The translations under genes and the position numbers were made by a program. A stretch of DNA of 64,000 nucleotides from Fragum whitleyi (taxonomy: Eukaryota; Mollusca; Bivalvia; Cardiida; Cardiidae). Shown here piece by piece: positions 1 through 10,919 of this stretch; within the stretch, counting starts at the first letter, position 1, and each line of letters opens with the position of its first letter. Under the pieces are notes generated by a model, which did no database searches, was not told the origin of the DNA, and saw nothing but the letters and a program-made list of their open reading frames with translations. The stretch is from contig OX411554.1 of assembly GCA_948146395.1 (NCBI GenBank), positions 40,381,687 through 40,445,686 of the forward strand, in the 5' to 3' direction.

Positions 1-205
1 TCAAATTTTTCAATGTAGTGCTACGCAATCGATATTCAGGTCTACATTCAAACTTTTTCAATGTATAGCTATTAATCGACATTCAGGTCTACATTCAAAT
101 TTTTTCAATGTAGAGCTATTCCATCGACATTCAGGTCTACATTCAAACATTTTCAATGTAGAGCTATTCAATCGACATTCAGGTGTACATTCAATTTTTT
201 TCATG
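1..205 (-). repeat. 48-bp satellite, left-edge block (inverted relative to the 3.8-5.9 kb array)
   Basis: About four degenerate units read as TCAATGTAGAGCTATTC...ATTCAGGTCTACATTCAAA. They are the reverse complement of the array at 3808-5890. The block runs off the left window edge, so its true length is unknown. Confidence 0.9.
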
Positions 206-720
206 GCTTCATTCATGAGTCGACAGTAGGACCAATCTACTCATATTTTAGACTGGCATCAACGCTACCCTCCGATACTGGGATAAGCCATAGGCGTAGC
301 TAGGATTTCGAAATTTTTACGCATTTCGAGGGCGACCACCAAAGAATATATAGGATAAAGGCGATATGTCGACTGTGACTAAAGACTAATGCCATCCACC
401 GCTCCCCAATTATATGATTTGAGCGTGGGTGAATAATTAAACATCGTAACTACAGCTTGAATAAGCTGTAGTTTCGATGTTATGATCCTTTATCAACGAG
501 ATTTTTCGAAAGAGGATTTATTTTTATTACGCAATTGCGCAATGTGCATAATGGGAGCTACGCCCTTGCAGGCAACCCTAACTTTTGGTTAGACCCCAAA
601 GGATTTTGGCATTTGTGCCTCCTTTGTTCTATATAAAATTGCACTCTTACTGCTTCAATGGTAGGTTCCACAGAAGGGTGTGATATTTAACATCTTTTGC
701 CATCCTACTTCATTTAATTT
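206..720. other. Unassigned intergenic DNA with one short hairpin
   Basis: No gene or dispersed repeat was recognised. Positions 440-481 form a tight hairpin: AACATCG, one mismatch, ACTACAGCTT, a four-base loop GAAT, then the complement back to CGATGTT. Confidence 0.5.
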
Positions 721-1080
721 CCTACCTTTAAGTAAAAAGAAAAATATCTAGGAAAACTCCCTTCAACTTTCGGGCCACCCAAGCTTTAGTAAGGGTACCG
801 TCATTTCTTCTCCCAAGAAGAGGACAGATTCTTATGGTACTACCACCCTCCGTTATCCTTCCTTTCGCGAAGGAAATCGTATACAGAGAATGTCAACTCA
901 AAGCTTTAAATCAAAGAAGAGATGCAAAACTATGTAAAATGGACAAAAATGAGCACACGGGTTACTATTCTACTCTTTCAAATAACGTTTCAATGCCGCA
1001 CTACTTTTTCTCAAGTATCTACCTTTACCATGAACCCCGGAAGAAAATTCCAGTGAGGTCACTCCTTTACCATGCATGTT
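721..1080 (+). repeat. Direct duplication, copy 1 (intact)
   Basis: Part A (about 721-907; contains CTCCCTTCAACTTT, AAGAGGACAG and CTTTCGCGAAGGAAATCGTA) and part B (908-1080; contains AGAGATGCAAAACTA and GAAAATTCCAGTGAGGTCAC) lie contiguous here. The same A and B parts recur at 1131-1334 and 2408-2563, where a LINE separates them. The 123-codon frame at 834-1205 crosses both repeat parts and resembles no known protein. Confidence 0.8.
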
Positions 1081-1130
1081 TCTGCACAAGAATGCAATGG
1101 AATTTAACCTTCATCTTCGTCCAATGTCCT

Positions 1131-1334
1131 ACCTTAAAATTAAAAAAAAAACAAAAAAAAAAAACTCGGGAAACTCCCTTCAACTTTTGTGGTACCCAAG
1201 CTTAAGTAAAGGTACCCCCTTTTTCCACCTATGAAGAGGACAGTTACTTTGGGTACGACCCCTTCCCGTTATCCGTCCTTTCGCAAAGGAAATCGTACAC
1301 AGAGAAGGTCAAATCAAGCGTAAAATCAACGAAG
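1131..1334 (+). repeat. Direct duplication, copy 2, part A (interrupted)
   Basis: Matches 721-907 through CTCCCTTCAACTTT, GAAGAGGACAG and AAAGGAAATCGTACACAGAGAA. It stops at GAAG (1331-1334), where the LINE begins. Its continuation, part B, resumes at 2408. Confidence 0.8.
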
Positions 1335-2407
1335 GTCCTCTCTGCATTTTGCTCTACATAAATTAACTACCATCATCAGTCCTACAGTCTCAAGTTAGAC
1401 TAGACCATTAACTCCCAGTTGAACCCCCAAACACTCCAACATGATCTTGACAACATGGTGAACTGGGAGAAACAGATGGACATGGAGTTTAACCCATCCA
1501 AATGTCAAGTAATCCACATTAACAAAAAATAAAAAAAAACAATAATCAAACACCGATATTTACTCCATGGCCAAATCCTAGAGTCAGTCTCAAATGCAAA
1601 ATATTTGGGCTTAGACATAACCTCTGACCTGAACTTTAATACCCATACATCGAGAATAACAGCAAGTGCAAATAAATCCCTCGGCTTTGTTAAGAGAAAT
1701 GTAACAACCAAAAATAAGAAGGTCAGAGGACTAGCCTATAAATCCATGGTCAGGCCAAAAGTTGAATATGCCTCATGTGTATGGAGCCCATGCACAAAAT
1801 CAAACATCTCAAAGATCGAGATGGTGTAAAAAAAAGGGCAGCACGATGGGTTATGAATGATTACCCCCCCTTCTCTCTAGTGTTTCGGCCATGCAGGATC
1901 ATCTGGGTTAGCGTACCCTCGAACATCGTAGACTAGACAGCAGGCTGATAATGTTCTATAAGATATATCACAACCTAGTTGCAATAAACCTCCCACCCTA
2001 TGTTCAAGTCCCTTATAGATTCACAAGACATATGCATCCCTTATCAATAAGACAATTACATGTACCAACTTATTATCATAAATTTTCTTTTTTCCCACAC
2101 AGCATTGTACTTTGGAGCAAACCTTCCAGTCACATTGCTACCCTGCCTGATCTTGAACATTTCAAGCAAGCAGTGGTGAAAATGCAGTTTTAGTCTGACT
2201 GTCAATGTTTTTACCCTTTTATCTTTTACCCTCATCTCACCACTAACATTTTTAAGCTGTCTTGAAATCTTTTATCAGTTTCCCTTTCCCTGACATTCTC
2301 CGTCAGGCTTCACTTTTACAAACTTTTTACTAACAACCCGACGTGCACTTTTGTCCTGCCTTTAACACTCGCAAGAGGGATCGGCAGTAAACAGAGATAG
2401 ATAGATA
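1335..2407 (+). mobile_element. 5'-truncated non-LTR retrotransposon (LINE) 3' end with GATA tail
   Basis: Translation in broken frames gives the end of a non-LTR reverse transcriptase and its C-terminal extension. Visible pieces are DLDNMVNWEKQMDMEFNPSK and CQVIHI (1450-1520), AKYLGLDITSDLNFNTHTSR (1597-1656), LAYKSMVRPKVEYASCVWSP (1732-1791), then MFYKIYHNLVAINLP and the HPLSIRQL and PDLEHFKQAV blocks (1951-2190). This is the usual thumb and C-terminal region seen in CR1/Jockey-like elements. The catalytic YADD block is absent (5' truncation). The reading frame is interrupted by stops near 1530, 1828 and 1940. The 3' end is a short GATA microsatellite at 2395-2408. The element sits inside a duplicated sequence, with GAAG on both sides (1331-1334 and 2408-2411). 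The exact clade is not determined. Confidence 0.88.
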
Positions 2408-2563
2408 GAAGAGATGCAAAACTAGGCGAAAAGAATAAACAAGAGCACACTGGTTACTATTTCACTACCAAAAATAACGTTTCAATGTCGCACTACTTTT
2501 TCTAAAGGATATACTTTTACCATACAATGACCTCCGGAAGAAAATTCCAGTGAGGTCACTCCT
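2408..2563 (+). repeat. Direct duplication, copy 2, part B (resumes after the LINE)
   Basis: Matches 908-1080: AGAGATGCAAAACTA, AATAACGTTTCAATG, CACTACTTTTTCT and GAAAATTCCAGTGAGGTCAC. It ends at the TA target of the MITE at 2566. Confidence 0.8.
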
Positions 2564-2565
2564 TA

Positions 2566-3010
2566 GGTCTATGGGAACTTATTCATTTTCCGTTGGCGGC
2601 CATTATAACATTTCCGGTCATAGCTCAGTCCAAGAGTTTGCGAAAGTGATCAAACTTGTCTTAAATTGAGGCCCGTTCATTTGCGCATGAAATGAATTGA
2701 AAATTAGTATGGCATGTTCCCTTTTCTCTACGACCTTTTGGGTCATTTTTGAGATGACCCTTACCGCCAAACTGTTTTTTACCGGCCCCTCAAACAAATA
2801 TACCCATGTTTACAAATAGCTTTTGTACCGGGAACGTAGTTTAAAATCTTGAATTTTTCTTTTGTTTTTCAACAACAGATTATAATCGCTGAAAAATATT
2901 CAAACAATTTTGAATTTCAATAATATTGACCAATCAGAGATCACCTTCAACATTTGAGTATATGGAGTCCCTAAAGATTCTTGACAGAATTGAATTAGTT
3001 CCCCTAGACC
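2566..3010. mobile_element. 445-bp MITE with GGTCTAtGGGAACT terminal inverted repeats and TA flanks
   Basis: The left end GGTCTATGGGAACTTATTCA is complementary, with few mismatches, to the right end TGAATTAGTTCCCCTAGACC. TA lies at 2564-2565 and at 3011-3012. No coding capacity is seen, so it is non-autonomous. TA duplication suggests the Tc1/mariner group, which is an inference. Confidence 0.72.
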
Positions 3011-3012
3011 TA

Positions 3013-3807
3013 GACTATGGACGAAAATTCTGTGTGTACCATTCGGCTTCATACATCAATGTATCGACAGTTGTATCTCGGTACAATCAGTTTTCGGTTA
3101 CCTAAGGGTATTTTAAGTCTGAAGAATTTAAGACCCGAATGGTAGCATGATCACAAAATCATTTTTACATAAATTGAATAGCAAACCATAACAGTTCATA
3201 TAGTTCATATAGTGTTCGAGGCCTAATGCATATCTACATGCATAAGCGTTAGCTTCTAATGGCCCATTTGAGATATTGACTCTATGCTTGATGAAAGGGG
3301 GTGACCCCTTATTGGACTTTTGGTAGTTATTTACATTCAGTGTAACACTGTGTGTCCTTCACACTACACTTAATACACTTCTTAAAGCATTTCCTGTGAC
3401 ACTGGTTGTTTTTAGTTAACACCTTTTTTCTTTCTCGTCTTATTGTCTTATATTTGATACCCTTTCTTAAGTTGTGCTTATTGATAAACTTCTTATGTAC
3501 AAGATTTAAATTTAATCAGTGATGTTATATTTATAGAAGATACTGATTTTTTACGTTTAGATGTAGTGGACTATTTATTTGATGAATTGTTTTATGTACA
3601 GTTATCATCAAGACATTAAGTTAACTAAAGGTTAAAAAACTTTTAAAAACATAGAAAAAGGTTGTTATACTAAAAGAACATAAACAAAACAGAGTGGTAG
3701 TTTTGTCGTATTTAAGGATTTAAAGATGTTGTAGATTTTATGCTGGAATGCTGTATATATGTATACATAAATATACACACACACGCACACACACACTAAA
3801 TGTTTGA
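3013..3807. other. Unassigned AT-rich DNA ending in a CA microsatellite
   Basis: No gene-like signal. Positions 3770-3797 hold a TATATGTATACATAAATATA tract running into (CA)n, immediately before the satellite array. Confidence 0.5.
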
Positions 3808-5890
3808 CATGCATGTCGATTGCGTAGCTCTACATTGAGAAAATTTAATGTAGACCTGAAGGTCTATGGAATAGCTCTACATTGAAAAAGGTTGAATGTA
3901 GACCTGAATGCTGATTGTGTAGCTGTACATTGAGACAATTGAATCTAGACCTGAATATCGATTGAACAGCTCAACATTTGAAAAAAATAGAATGTAGACC
4001 TGAATGTCGATTGTGTAGCTCTACACTGAAAAAATTGAATGAAGAGCCGAATGACGATGGAATAGCTCTACATTGAAAAAGTTTGAATGTTGATCTGAAT
4101 GTCTATTGAAAATCTCTACATTGAAAAAGTTTGAATGTAGACCTGAATTTCGATTGTGTAGCTCTACATTGAGAAAATTGAATGTAGACCTGAATGTCGA
4201 TTGCGTAGCTCTACATTGGAAAATTTGAATGTAGACCTTAATGTCTATGGAATAGCTCACATTGAAAAAATTTATATGTAGACCTGAATGTCAATTGTGT
4301 AGCTCTACATTGAGAAAATTAAATGTAGACCTGAAAATCGATTGCTTAGTTCAACATTGCAAAAGTTTGAATGTAGACCTGAATATCGATTGAATAGCTC
4401 TACATTTAAAAAAGTTTGAATGTAGACCTGAATATCGATTGAAAAGCTCTACATTGAAAAAGTTTGAATGTAGACCTGATTTCGATGGAATAGCTGTACA
4501 TTGAAAAAAAATAAATGTAGACCTGAATATCGATGGAAAAGCTCTACATTGAAAAAGTTTGAACGTTGATCTGAATGTCGATTGTAAAGCTCTACATTTA
4601 AAAAAGTTTGAATGTAGACCAGAATGTCGTTGGAATAGCTCTACATTGAAAAAGTTTGAATGTAGACCTGAATGTCGATGGAATAGCTCTACATTTAGAA
4701 AATTGAATGTAGACCTGAATGTCGATTGCGTAGCTCTACATTGGAAAATTTGAATGTAGACCTGAATGTCGATGGAATAGCTCTACATTAAAAAAAATTG
4801 AATGTAGACCTGAATGTCGATTGCGAAGCTCTACATTGAATAAATTGAATGTAGACCTGAATGTCGATGGAATAGCTCTTCATTAAAAAAAGTTTGAATG
4901 TAGACCTGAATGTCGATTGAAAATCTCTACATTGAAAAAGTTTGAATGTAGAACTTAATATCGATTGAATAGCTCTACATTTAAAAAAGTTTGAATGTAG
5001 ACCTGAATGTCGATGGAATAGCTCTACATTGAGAAAATTGAATGTAGACCTGAATGTCGATTGCGTAGCTCTACATTGAAAAAGTTTGAATGTAGACCTG
5101 AATGTCGATTGCTTAGCTCTACATTGAAAAGTTTGAATGTAGACCTGAATGTCGATTGAATTGCTCACATTGAAAAAGTTTAAATGCAGACCTGAATGTC
5201 GATTAAAGTGCTCAAAGAGACTTTCTTAGGTCTACATTTTGTTCTGCGAATGTAGAGATGGTGTGGTCTCTTCAGCTCTACATTCAATGTAGACCTGAAT
5301 GTCGATTGAATAGCTCTACATTGAAAAAGTTTGAATGCAGACCTGAATGTCGATTGCGAAGCTCTACATTGAGAAAATTGAATGTAGACATGAATATCGA
5401 TTATTTAGTTCAACATTTATAAAGTAGACCTGAATGACTATTGAATAGCTCTACATTTAAAAAAGTTTGAATGTAGACCTGAATGTCGATGGAATAGCTC
5501 TACATTGAGAAAATTGAATGTAGACCTTAATGTCTATTGTGTAGCTCTACATTGGAAAATTTGAATGTAGATCTGAATGTCGATGGAATAGCTCTACATT
5601 GAAAAAGTTTGAATGTAGACCTGAATGTCGATGGAATAGCTCTACATTGAGAAAATTGAATGTAGACCTGAATGTCGATTGCGTAGCTCTACATTGGAAA
5701 ATTTGAATGTAGACCTGAATGTCGATGGAATAGCTCTACATTAAAAAAGTTTGAATGCAGACCTGAATGTCGATTGAAGTGCTCAAAGAGACTTTCTTAG
5801 GTCTACATTTTGTTCTGCGAATGTAGAGATGGTGTGGTCTCTTCAGCTTTACATTCAATGTAGACCTGAATGTCGATTGACGATTGAAGT
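3808..5890 (+). repeat. 48-bp satellite array, about 43 units, with a higher-order interruption
   Basis: The unit reads GAATGTAGACCTGAATGTCG followed by ATGGAATAGCTCTACATTGA and AAAAGTTT, 48 bases. Each unit has a dyad: AATGTAGA near its start and TCTACATT near its end. Variants TTGCGTAGC, GGAATAGC and TTGAATAGC alternate in the middle. A distinct interruption (CTCAAAGAGACTTTCTTAGG through GGTGTGGTCTCTTCAGCT) occurs at 5208-5285 and again at 5779-5850, about 571 bases apart, close to 12 units. This indicates higher-order repeat structure. Because 48 is a multiple of three, open frames run through several units on both strands (4021-4260, 4559-4753, 4788-5168). These are not genes. Confidence 0.95.
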
Positions 5891-6300
5891 GCCAGCTTCA
5901 CACACATGTTACAATAATGGTTCGCAATTCTTTCATCTTTCTTTGTAAAACTATAAATGGTGGTTTATGAACGTTTCTTTTTATAAGTCCTCACTACTCA
6001 CTACTCAACTTTGAAATTTTTACCCTTGTCTCTAACGACAAAAAAACATGATATTTGACTATTTAAATAGATTTAGCGCCTCCCTTTTTCTTCAGTATTG
6101 CAAAAGGTTATAACACCTCGCTTAGTGAAAAGCTTGCATATAAGACCTTTTTTTCAATTGCAATACTGTATTAATATATCAAGGCTTTGTCTTGCAAAGG
6201 AATACAATTGGATATCCTAATGACAAATGTTACTTTTAGTTTGAACCTTAGATTGTGTAGAATGATTTAAACTAGAAATACCATAATAATAATAATATAT
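5891..6300. other. Unassigned AT-rich DNA
   Basis: No gene or clear repeat was recognised. A short AAT tract lies at 6283-6297. Confidence 0.5.
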
Positions 6301-6309
6301 GCCACCACA

Positions 6310-6525
6310 AAATTATGCCGCAGAATATCAACTCTGACAATATCCACAAGGTCAGGGGATTTAAATATTTTGTAAAAACGTCATTTAAATCCGCTCATAA
6401 ATGTAGGAGGAGCTTTCAAATATATCACGTTCATAAATTCATACGGACAGACAGAGAAGATGATACTAATGAGAACACCAACGATTTTAAAGATTCTAAA
6501 AGGTTTTCTTACGTCTTGTACATAT
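6310..6525 (+). repeat. Fragment of the AAGGTCAGG...GGAGGAG repeat family
   Basis: Contains CACAAGGTCAGGGGATT, an AAATCCGCTCATAAATG stretch, GGAGGAGCT, then ACGGACAGACAGAGAAGATG. The same order is seen in the three units at 32230-32670 within the 3.09-kb TIR element. The small open frame here is a shadow of the repeat. Confidence 0.6.
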
Positions 6526-7059
6526 GATACATAAATCACTAAAATCCAAACGCTCAGGCTCAGAAATCACGCAAAAGGTTTTACAGCTGTAACTAAATTA
6601 ATTTTAAAATGTATACTTTTGTTCGTCAAAATAAATGCAAATATTTACTAACGTGATATACATTTTATCGAAGAGGGGTCATATAGGTGCATTTTCAAAA
6701 CTGAGCTCTAACATAGGCACTTAGTCCATTGCCACAGTATATCGGGTATAAATGTATTCAAAAATCATTTTATAGGCATTGAGCATGATCCCTTCACTTC
6801 AATTATGAAAGTACATTTTTATGATACAATCTTTCTATTCAAGACAAGCAATAACTTCCGTTCAAAAAAAAATTTGAAACTTCTTAAAGTGATGTCTTTT
6901 AATCTGTTTTATATTTTTCGACAAATTGGCACGGGCATCTGACGGTTAAAGGTAGATTTCATGGCTAACCGCGCAAAATCTACCTACAGAGAATTGCATA
7001 TTTTTTCTTGTAAATTTGTGTTTATTGGTTAACAGTTTTAAGATATTGAGTTATGGTAT
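6526..7059. other. Unassigned AT-rich DNA
   Basis: Nothing recognised on either strand. Confidence 0.5.
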
Positions 7060-7508
7060 ACAGTTAGTTACATAGTGAAATTGACATTCATCTCAATCAA
7101 AACAATCTAAATCGCTCATCCAGCGTCCATTCATTCATTCTAAACACCCACTCAAACCATTCAAAAAACCTTCATAACGATTAAAAATACAAGACCAACA
7201 ACTACCATCAAAATGATATTAGGAGGAACCAAATAAGGACATAATTACATCTGATTGGTTCTTGAAGAAATAGCAAGGTATTTATTAAACTTTTATGCAT
7301 ATTTTATTAAAGGGAGGTAATACATTTTGCCTTATTTTGTTAATCCTGAACAAAATAAAGGAATTAATTAATTAAATTAATTAAAGCAATAAAGGATAAC
7401 CTCCATTAAATTTCACTCAAAAACTCGCTCCTCTCACTCGTTCATCATCATTCGGAAACCATTTTAAAATTGTTCACCTTGTCAGTTTCAAAATGTTATT
7501 TTCTGTAC
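7060..7508 (+). mobile_element. MITE-A copy, full length
   Basis: Begins ACAGTTAGTTACATAGTGAA and ends with the degenerate inverted partner GTCAGTTTCAAAATG...CTGTA. It has the internal blocks typical of the family: a CATTC/CACTC-rich left part, TGATTGGTTCTTGAAGAAAT, and the central palindrome AAAGGGAGGTAATACAT...GAACAAAAT...GGATAACCTCC. Confidence 0.85.
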
Positions 7509-8734
7509 ATGTATTTATATATTTAATATCTGTGGAGTGAGGTATTTGTTTAAGCAAATGTCTTGCAGTATCACGACTAAGAACTCTTATTTCTTGGTTT
7601 TGCCGAACAGATGTATAGATAATAACATATAAATGTCTTAGAATGCCAAATCGAGTTTGGAGAATTTATCAATACGAGGCTTTCAGGTCATATGAATATG
7701 CTTTTTCTATGAACATACTGACGCCTAATATCATTTCATGTTATCAAGAACAGGTAGCAGTATCAAAGAATAAAAAGAATAAAAATAAAAATCATTAAAT
7801 AATGACAAGGTGTCTTTCAAAAATTCCATGTCAACTTTCAAATCAATATTATCAAGATTTTTTTGCGCAAATACAAAAAATGCAAATGTATTTTTGAAGC
7901 CCATGTAAATTTCTATATGTATTCAAAATTTTGTTGAAATGTGCCTTATACTTACAGAATAAATAGGAAAAATACTACATCAATTTTCAAGGACATCACT
8001 GAGGTGACAATTTGTCTTTGTTTAGAAGCATTCCAAATGATATTTTTCAGGATCACACTATTTCACTGGCTGTAAGGAACACCCCCCCCCCCCATTACAT
8101 CATTTGTTTACAGGCCAATCGACCAATAAAATCAGCCCAAATCATTTGGTATGACCCAGTTTTACAACAAAACAATATGGACGATAACAGTGAAAGTTGA
8201 CAATAGTGCTTTTGATTGAAAAGGTAAGAAACATTTCAAAACTCCCTTTGATCAAAATAAATGGCCGATTTACCAGAAAATTGGTTTAGATAACATGTCC
8301 TACTATGATTGAACATTTTCTGCATATATTTTACTTTATTTTTTTCATTTTTCCTTGACATTTAAGGAATCCAATGGTCACATCAGTGATGACCTTGAGT
8401 ATTTCCAATGGAAGAAACCTTGTCTATATTTAGCAAATATATATATTTTTTGTAAAATATGATTTGATACTGCCACCTATGTTATCAAGCAGTTACACGA
8501 TAAATTTCAACTACTAGGTTTGTGATCTGACAAGTCTTCTCTTTCGACTATTTCCTAGTTATGAGTCCATATAAATACCATAATCCCACGTTTGACCTAA
8601 AATTGAAACAATTACATACGACAACTTACATTGGAAAAATATATAATATTCAAAATGTTACTAAGTCTTAACTATTGCGGTGATATTAAAGCAGCGTACT
8701 GTTAAAAAAAGCACATCAAAATTCTTGTATTAAA
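7509..8734. other. Unassigned AT-rich DNA with one poly-C tract
   Basis: No gene, SINE or TIR element was recognised. A run of 12 C lies at 8082-8093. The 62-codon frame at 8012-8200 runs across that tract and has no family resemblance. Confidence 0.5.
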
Positions 8735-8900
8735 ATGCAAAAGAACCTGTTTCCTTAATAGAAAACCACATCTATGCACTGACTTGTAATCCGATAAACA
8801 GAAATGCCAATACGAAATCTAAAGCACATCACAGAACAGCGCGACTCGGTTTATTTTATGCGTATTAAAGTCAACATAAATAACTCTCAAAATGAAACAG
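8735..8900 (+). repeat. Rep-B dispersed repeat, diverged copy
   Basis: Shares, in order, AAAACCACA, GCACTGACTTGT, ATCCGATAAA, GAAATGCCAATAC, GCGACTCGG, TTTATTTTATGCGTATT and AGTCAACA with copies at 10315, 23687, 37793 and 39362. Confidence 0.7.
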
Positions 8901-9429
8901 GACAGATGGCCAAGCGATGCCATATATACATGTAGGTTAGTTTCCAACAGCATGTCTTTTTTTTTTTTTTAGATTTTAAACGATTTGTATTTTCGATGCA
9001 AAACATAATTATGGTGATCGCTAAAAAAAAGGACAGTTGCCACAAAAATTACTGTTTATTGCATCTAAAGCCTTATAATGTAACTTACATACGAATTCAA
9101 AATTAGAATTTTAAATCGTGAGAAATTGTTAACTACACGTAACAGTGCAAACAAAATCAAAATTGTACAGAAGGTTAATCAGACCTTTCATGCTCAAAAG
9201 AATCACACATTTCACCGCGCAATAAACAACATGCCAATCGAAACCGCCTGGAAAAATATTCAATTACAATAACCTTGCCGGCTCTGGTTTGTCAGAGAAT
9301 GCAATTAACTAAATAATCGCAGAACTCAGTCTGGCTTTTAGTGTCAAATATTTACTACTAATAATATTGAACTAATAACAAAAAGAAATGCGTATACTAA
9401 ATCAACTTTTCTGCTTGGGCATTATATTA
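8901..9429. other. Unassigned AT-rich DNA with a short dispersed repeat
   Basis: Positions 9270-9345 (GGGCTCTGG-like start, GAATGCAATTAACTAAATAA, AACTCAGTCTGGC) resemble 18655-18712 and 28880-28940 in the duplicated block. Otherwise nothing was recognised. Confidence 0.45.
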
Positions 9430-9764
9430 ACAGGTAGTTACATCGTGAAATTGACGTTTATTTCAATCAGATCATGTCCATTTCACTCATTCAGCGCTCC
9501 ATTCATTCATTTCAAACACTCACTCAAACCATTCAAAAACGCTCCTTAATCACCAAAAAAACGAAAAAAAAAAGAGATTAAATCAACAACTACATTCAAA
9601 ATATATATATAGCTAGAGAAAAATTGTCAATTAACTGACATAATTATGAGTGTCTGTTTGGCCCTTTCATTTCACTCAAAACTCACTCATCGCACTCATT
9701 CCTTTTCATTCAAATATAAATCCAAAATCATTCACCTTATCAATTTCACAGTGTTGTTAACTGT
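9430..9764 (+). mobile_element. MITE-A copy, internally deleted
   Basis: Starts ACAGGTAGTTACATCGTGAA and ends TTCACAGTGTTGTTAACTGT, so both inverted termini are present. It is about 335 bp and lacks the central palindrome. Confidence 0.85.
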
Positions 9765-10095
9765 AAGCTATGTTCTCAAGCTTTTGCATTTTATACTCCA
9801 ATAAAAGCAGTGGAAAAATTTCCGCCATTATAATTCCAATTTTTTAGATCTATGTATAGTTATCAAGCTATCGAAGTTAGCTTGCTTAATGTGTTACAAA
9901 CCTAACACATTAAGAGATTTATAGAGGTACGTATGATCAGAAATTTCTCAAATTTCCTTTTATTAAAATGAATTGCAATCATGTCATTTACTAAAAGCAA
10001 TATATGATATCAAAATGTTATCAAACAAAAATTAAGCTATCAAAAGATCACGAATAGGTTAATTTGGAAAAAAAACAATAAACAACGAAAACAGT
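9765..10095. other. Unassigned AT-rich DNA
   Basis: A weak palindrome, CTAACACATTAAG near GCTTAATGTGTTA, lies at about 9883-9912. Nothing else was seen. Confidence 0.45.
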
Positions 10096-10312
10096 ATGTA
10101 TGTATGTATGTATGTATGTATGTATGTATGTATGTATGTATGTATGTATGTATGTATGTATGTATGTATGTATGTATGTATGTATGTATGTATGTATGTA
10201 TGTATGTATGTATGTTTGTATGTATGTATGTATGTATTTATATATGTATGTATTTATATATGTATGTATGTATTTATATATGTATGTATTTATATATGTA
10301 TGTATGTATGTT
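10096..10312 (+). repeat. TGTA microsatellite, about 215 bp
   Basis: Near-perfect (ATGT)n with TTTATATA interruptions in the last 80 bp. The overlapping frames that read as Met-Tyr-Val-Cys repeats in all three phases are artefacts of the four-base period. Confidence 0.98.
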
Positions 10313-10314
10313 AC

Positions 10315-10452
10315 TTATTCCTAAACGGGATATTTGAAAAACCAAAAATCACACACTTGCTTGTTATCCATCGAGTCCTTACAGAAATGCCAATACAAAA
10401 CTCCAAGTATAGCATTGTATGGCGTTACTTGATTTATTTACTCAATTTATTT
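10315..10452 (+). repeat. Rep-B dispersed repeat, partial
   Basis: CCTAAACGGGATATTTGAAA, ACACTTGCTTGTTATCC, AGAAATGCCAATACAAA and GCGTTACTTGATTTATTT match the other Rep-B copies. It abuts the microsatellite. Confidence 0.75.
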
Positions 10453-10454
10453 AT

Positions 10455-10552
10455 TTCACTCAAAACTCGCTCAACACGGTCACTTAATTTCATTCCTAAA
10501 TCATTCCAACATCATTTATCTTGTCAATTTCACGATGTTCTTAACTACATAC
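10455..10552 (+). mobile_element. MITE-A 3' fragment
   Basis: Matches the last ~100 bp of the family (TTTCACTCAAAACTCGCTC, then TTGTCAATTTCACGATGTTC). The 5' part is missing. Confidence 0.8.
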
Positions 10553-10574
10553 ATTTCAACACAGTTGGCAGGGA

Positions 10575-10905
10575 ATTCCATAATCTTTGACCAATGCTGC
10601 AAAGGAACATGTCTGTCAGTTGAGTTCTTGTCCTGGGATCCACAAAAGAATCATCATTTGAAGATCTACGACAAAAGTGGCCTTTACCTTTTTCTAAATA
10701 TGAAGGAAGGGACAGTTCAATGTTTTACTCTAAATACAAGGACCTGTCTACCAGTTGAGTTTTTGTCCTCGCAACCATGAAAGACTCACCATTTGAAGAT
10801 CTAAGGCTATAGTGGCCTTTAACTTTACTTAATAAAGACTGAACGTATGAAGCGACAGTTCCATGTTTTACTCTACATACCAGGACAATGACCTTTTATT
10901 CTATT
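10575..10905 (+). repeat. ~135-bp tandem repeat, about 2.4 units
   Basis: CAGTTGAGTTCTTGTCCTGG at 10618 recurs as CAGTTGAGTTTTTGTCCTCG at 10753. Flanking blocks ATTTGAAGATCTA, AGTGGCCTTTA and GACAGTTCAATGTTTTACTC recur with the same period. The frame at 10535-10780 is a repeat shadow. Confidence 0.85.
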
Positions 10906-10919
10906 CTAGCGCGTATTGG

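Noticed and set aside
834..1205. 123-codon frame
   Set aside because: It spans the A and B parts of a repeat. The second copy of that repeat does not keep the frame.
3808..5890. CRISPR array
   Set aside because: Units are contiguous 48-bp satellite repeats without unique spacers, in a eukaryotic context.
10096..10590. Open frames of 164, 74 and 77 codons reading as Met-Tyr-Val-Cys repeats
   Set aside because: All three phases of a TGTA microsatellite are open. No selection or domain is implied.
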